Assembly (NCBI RefSeq): GCF_019048265.1 | Contig: NZ_CP077311.1 | Span: 4,287,001 to 4,351,000, forward strand | Direction: 5' to 3' | Length of the DNA: 64,000 nucleotides | DNA from: Aeromonas sp. FDAARGOS 1405 | Lineage (GTDB): Bacteria > Pseudomonadota > Gammaproteobacteria > Enterobacterales > Aeromonadaceae | In this document: in pieces, positions 63,325-64,000 of the stretch | How the letters are laid out: each line of letters begins with the position of its first letter | Position numbering within the stretch: the stretch's first letter is position 1 | Notes under the pieces: generated by a model | Seen by the model: only the letters and a program-made list of their open reading frames with translations | The model's database searches: none | What the model was told of the DNA's origin: nothing | Program-made: the position numbers and the translations under genes

Positions 63325-64000
63325 ATGACCAACCAAGAATTCGACCTGCACCACATCTGGCACCCCTATACCTCCCTCACTCACCCCCTGCCCTGCTATG
63401 AAGTGGTCAGCGCCAAAGGGGTGAAGATCACCCTCAGCGACGGCCGTGAACTGGTGGATGGCATGAGCTCCTGGTGGGCTTGCGTGCACGGCTATCAGGT
63501 GCCGGAGTTGGACGCCGCCGCCACCGCCCAGCTCGGCAAGATGTCCCACGTGATGTTTGGCGGCCTCACCCACGCTCCGGCGGTCGAGCTCTGCCGCAAG
63601 CTGGTGGAGATCACTCCAAAGGGGCTTGATCGGGTCTTTCTGGCCGATTCCGGCTCGGTGGCAGTGGAAGTGGCGCTCAAGATGGCGCAGCAATACTGGC
63701 ACGCCAAGGGGACGCCCAGAGCCAAATTTGTCGCCCTGCGCAGCGGCTATCACGGCGACACCTTTGGCGCCATGAGCGTCTGCGATCCCGATGGCGGCAT
63801 GCACGAGCTCTACAAAGGATTCCTGCCGGAACACTATTTTGTCGAAGCACCCAGCTGCCGCTTCCACGCCGAGTGGGACGAGCAGTGCGTGGTGGAGCTG
63901 GCGACGCTCATGGCGGATCATCACGAAGAAATCGCCGCCATCGTGCTTGAGCCCATAGTGCAGGGCGCTGGCGGCATGCGCTTCTATCACCCCCGCTACC
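63325..64000 (+). CDS. bioA: Adenosylmethionine--8-amino-7-oxononanoate aminotransferase (3' end cut by window edge)
   Basis: BioA converts 8-amino-7-oxononanoate to 7,8-diaminopelargonic acid, using S-adenosylmethionine as amino donor. Only the first 225 codons are present. They include [35 protein letters not shown]-type [32 protein letters not shown] and the beginning of the [15 protein letters not shown] segment. The ATG at 63325 gives the family start. It is divergent from bioB. Confidence 0.95.
   Translation, partial: MTNQEFDLHHIWHPYTSLTHPLPCYEVVSAKGVKITLSDGRELVDGMSSWWACVHGYQVPELDAAATAQLGKMSHVMFGGLTHAPAVELCRKLVEITPKGLDRVFLADSGSVAVEVALKMAQQYWHAKGTPRAKFVALRSGYHGDTFGAMSVCDPDGGMHELYKGFLPEHYFVEAPSCRFHAEWDEQCVVELATLMADHHEEIAAIVLEPIVQGAGGMRFYHPRY

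Overview
This window is the chromosome of a GC-rich (about 60% by eye) gammaproteobacterium, most likely an Aeromonas. The gene content is a mix of enterobacterial-style neighbourhoods (tamA-tamB, pgm-seqA-ybfF-ybfE-fldA-fur, nagE/nagBAC, bioA/bioBFCD) with chitobiase, a colistin-type phosphoethanolamine transferase of the MCR-3-like branch, and a pyruvate:ferredoxin oxidoreductase. The assignment rests on protein resemblance and gene order; the species is not resolved. No tRNA, rRNA, insertion sequence, prophage or CRISPR array was seen.

Layout. 1-5497 (minus): tamB (cut by the window edge) and tamA. 5498-6805: a gene-poor stretch, a small membrane protein and ppiC. 6985-14677 (plus): a tightly packed operon of a DUF1499 protein, a YnjA-like AhpD-fold protein, a TVP38 membrane domain fused to a mercuric-reductase-like flavoprotein, and YnjB, YnjC, YnjD and YnjF. 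This corresponds to the E. coli ydjXYZ-ynjABCD-ynjF set. 14810-23425: mltB, pgm, seqA, ybfF, a DUF2788 protein, ybfE, fldA, a thioesterase-fold protein, fur and glnS. 23781-31492: the amino-sugar cluster, with nagE-chb divergent from nagB-nagA-nagC around predicted NagC and CRP sites. Together these cover hydrolysis of chitobiose, uptake and phosphorylation of GlcNAc, deacetylation, deamination and repression. 31564-34636: an EptA/MCR-like transferase and an HD-GYP protein.

34700-38921: a candidate small RNA with a three-way junction and its own terminator, then the BtsS-BtsR pyruvate-sensing pair followed by a short CstA-type transporter. 39134-46923: yibI-yibH, radD, dacB, grxA, a YafD-like lipoprotein, an orphan small gene, yciA and a YeeZ-like protein. 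46980-48180: a sharply AT-rich insert holding one DUF2971 gene. 48231-53449 (minus): an NfnB/GltD-like flavoprotein translationally coupled to nifJ. 53626-59193: a periplasmic solute-binding protein, a MOSC-reductase-ferredoxin fusion, a chemoreceptor and htpX. 59304-64000: bioD, bioC, bioF, bioB (minus) and divergent bioA (cut by the window edge) around a BirA-like operator.

Points that deserve a second look are the TVP38-flavoprotein fusion within the ynj transporter operon, the candidate structured RNA upstream of btsS, the one-polypeptide YcbX-type electron chain, the NADP-linked PFOR pair, the duplicated translation start between tamA and tamB, and the AT-rich DUF2971 insert.
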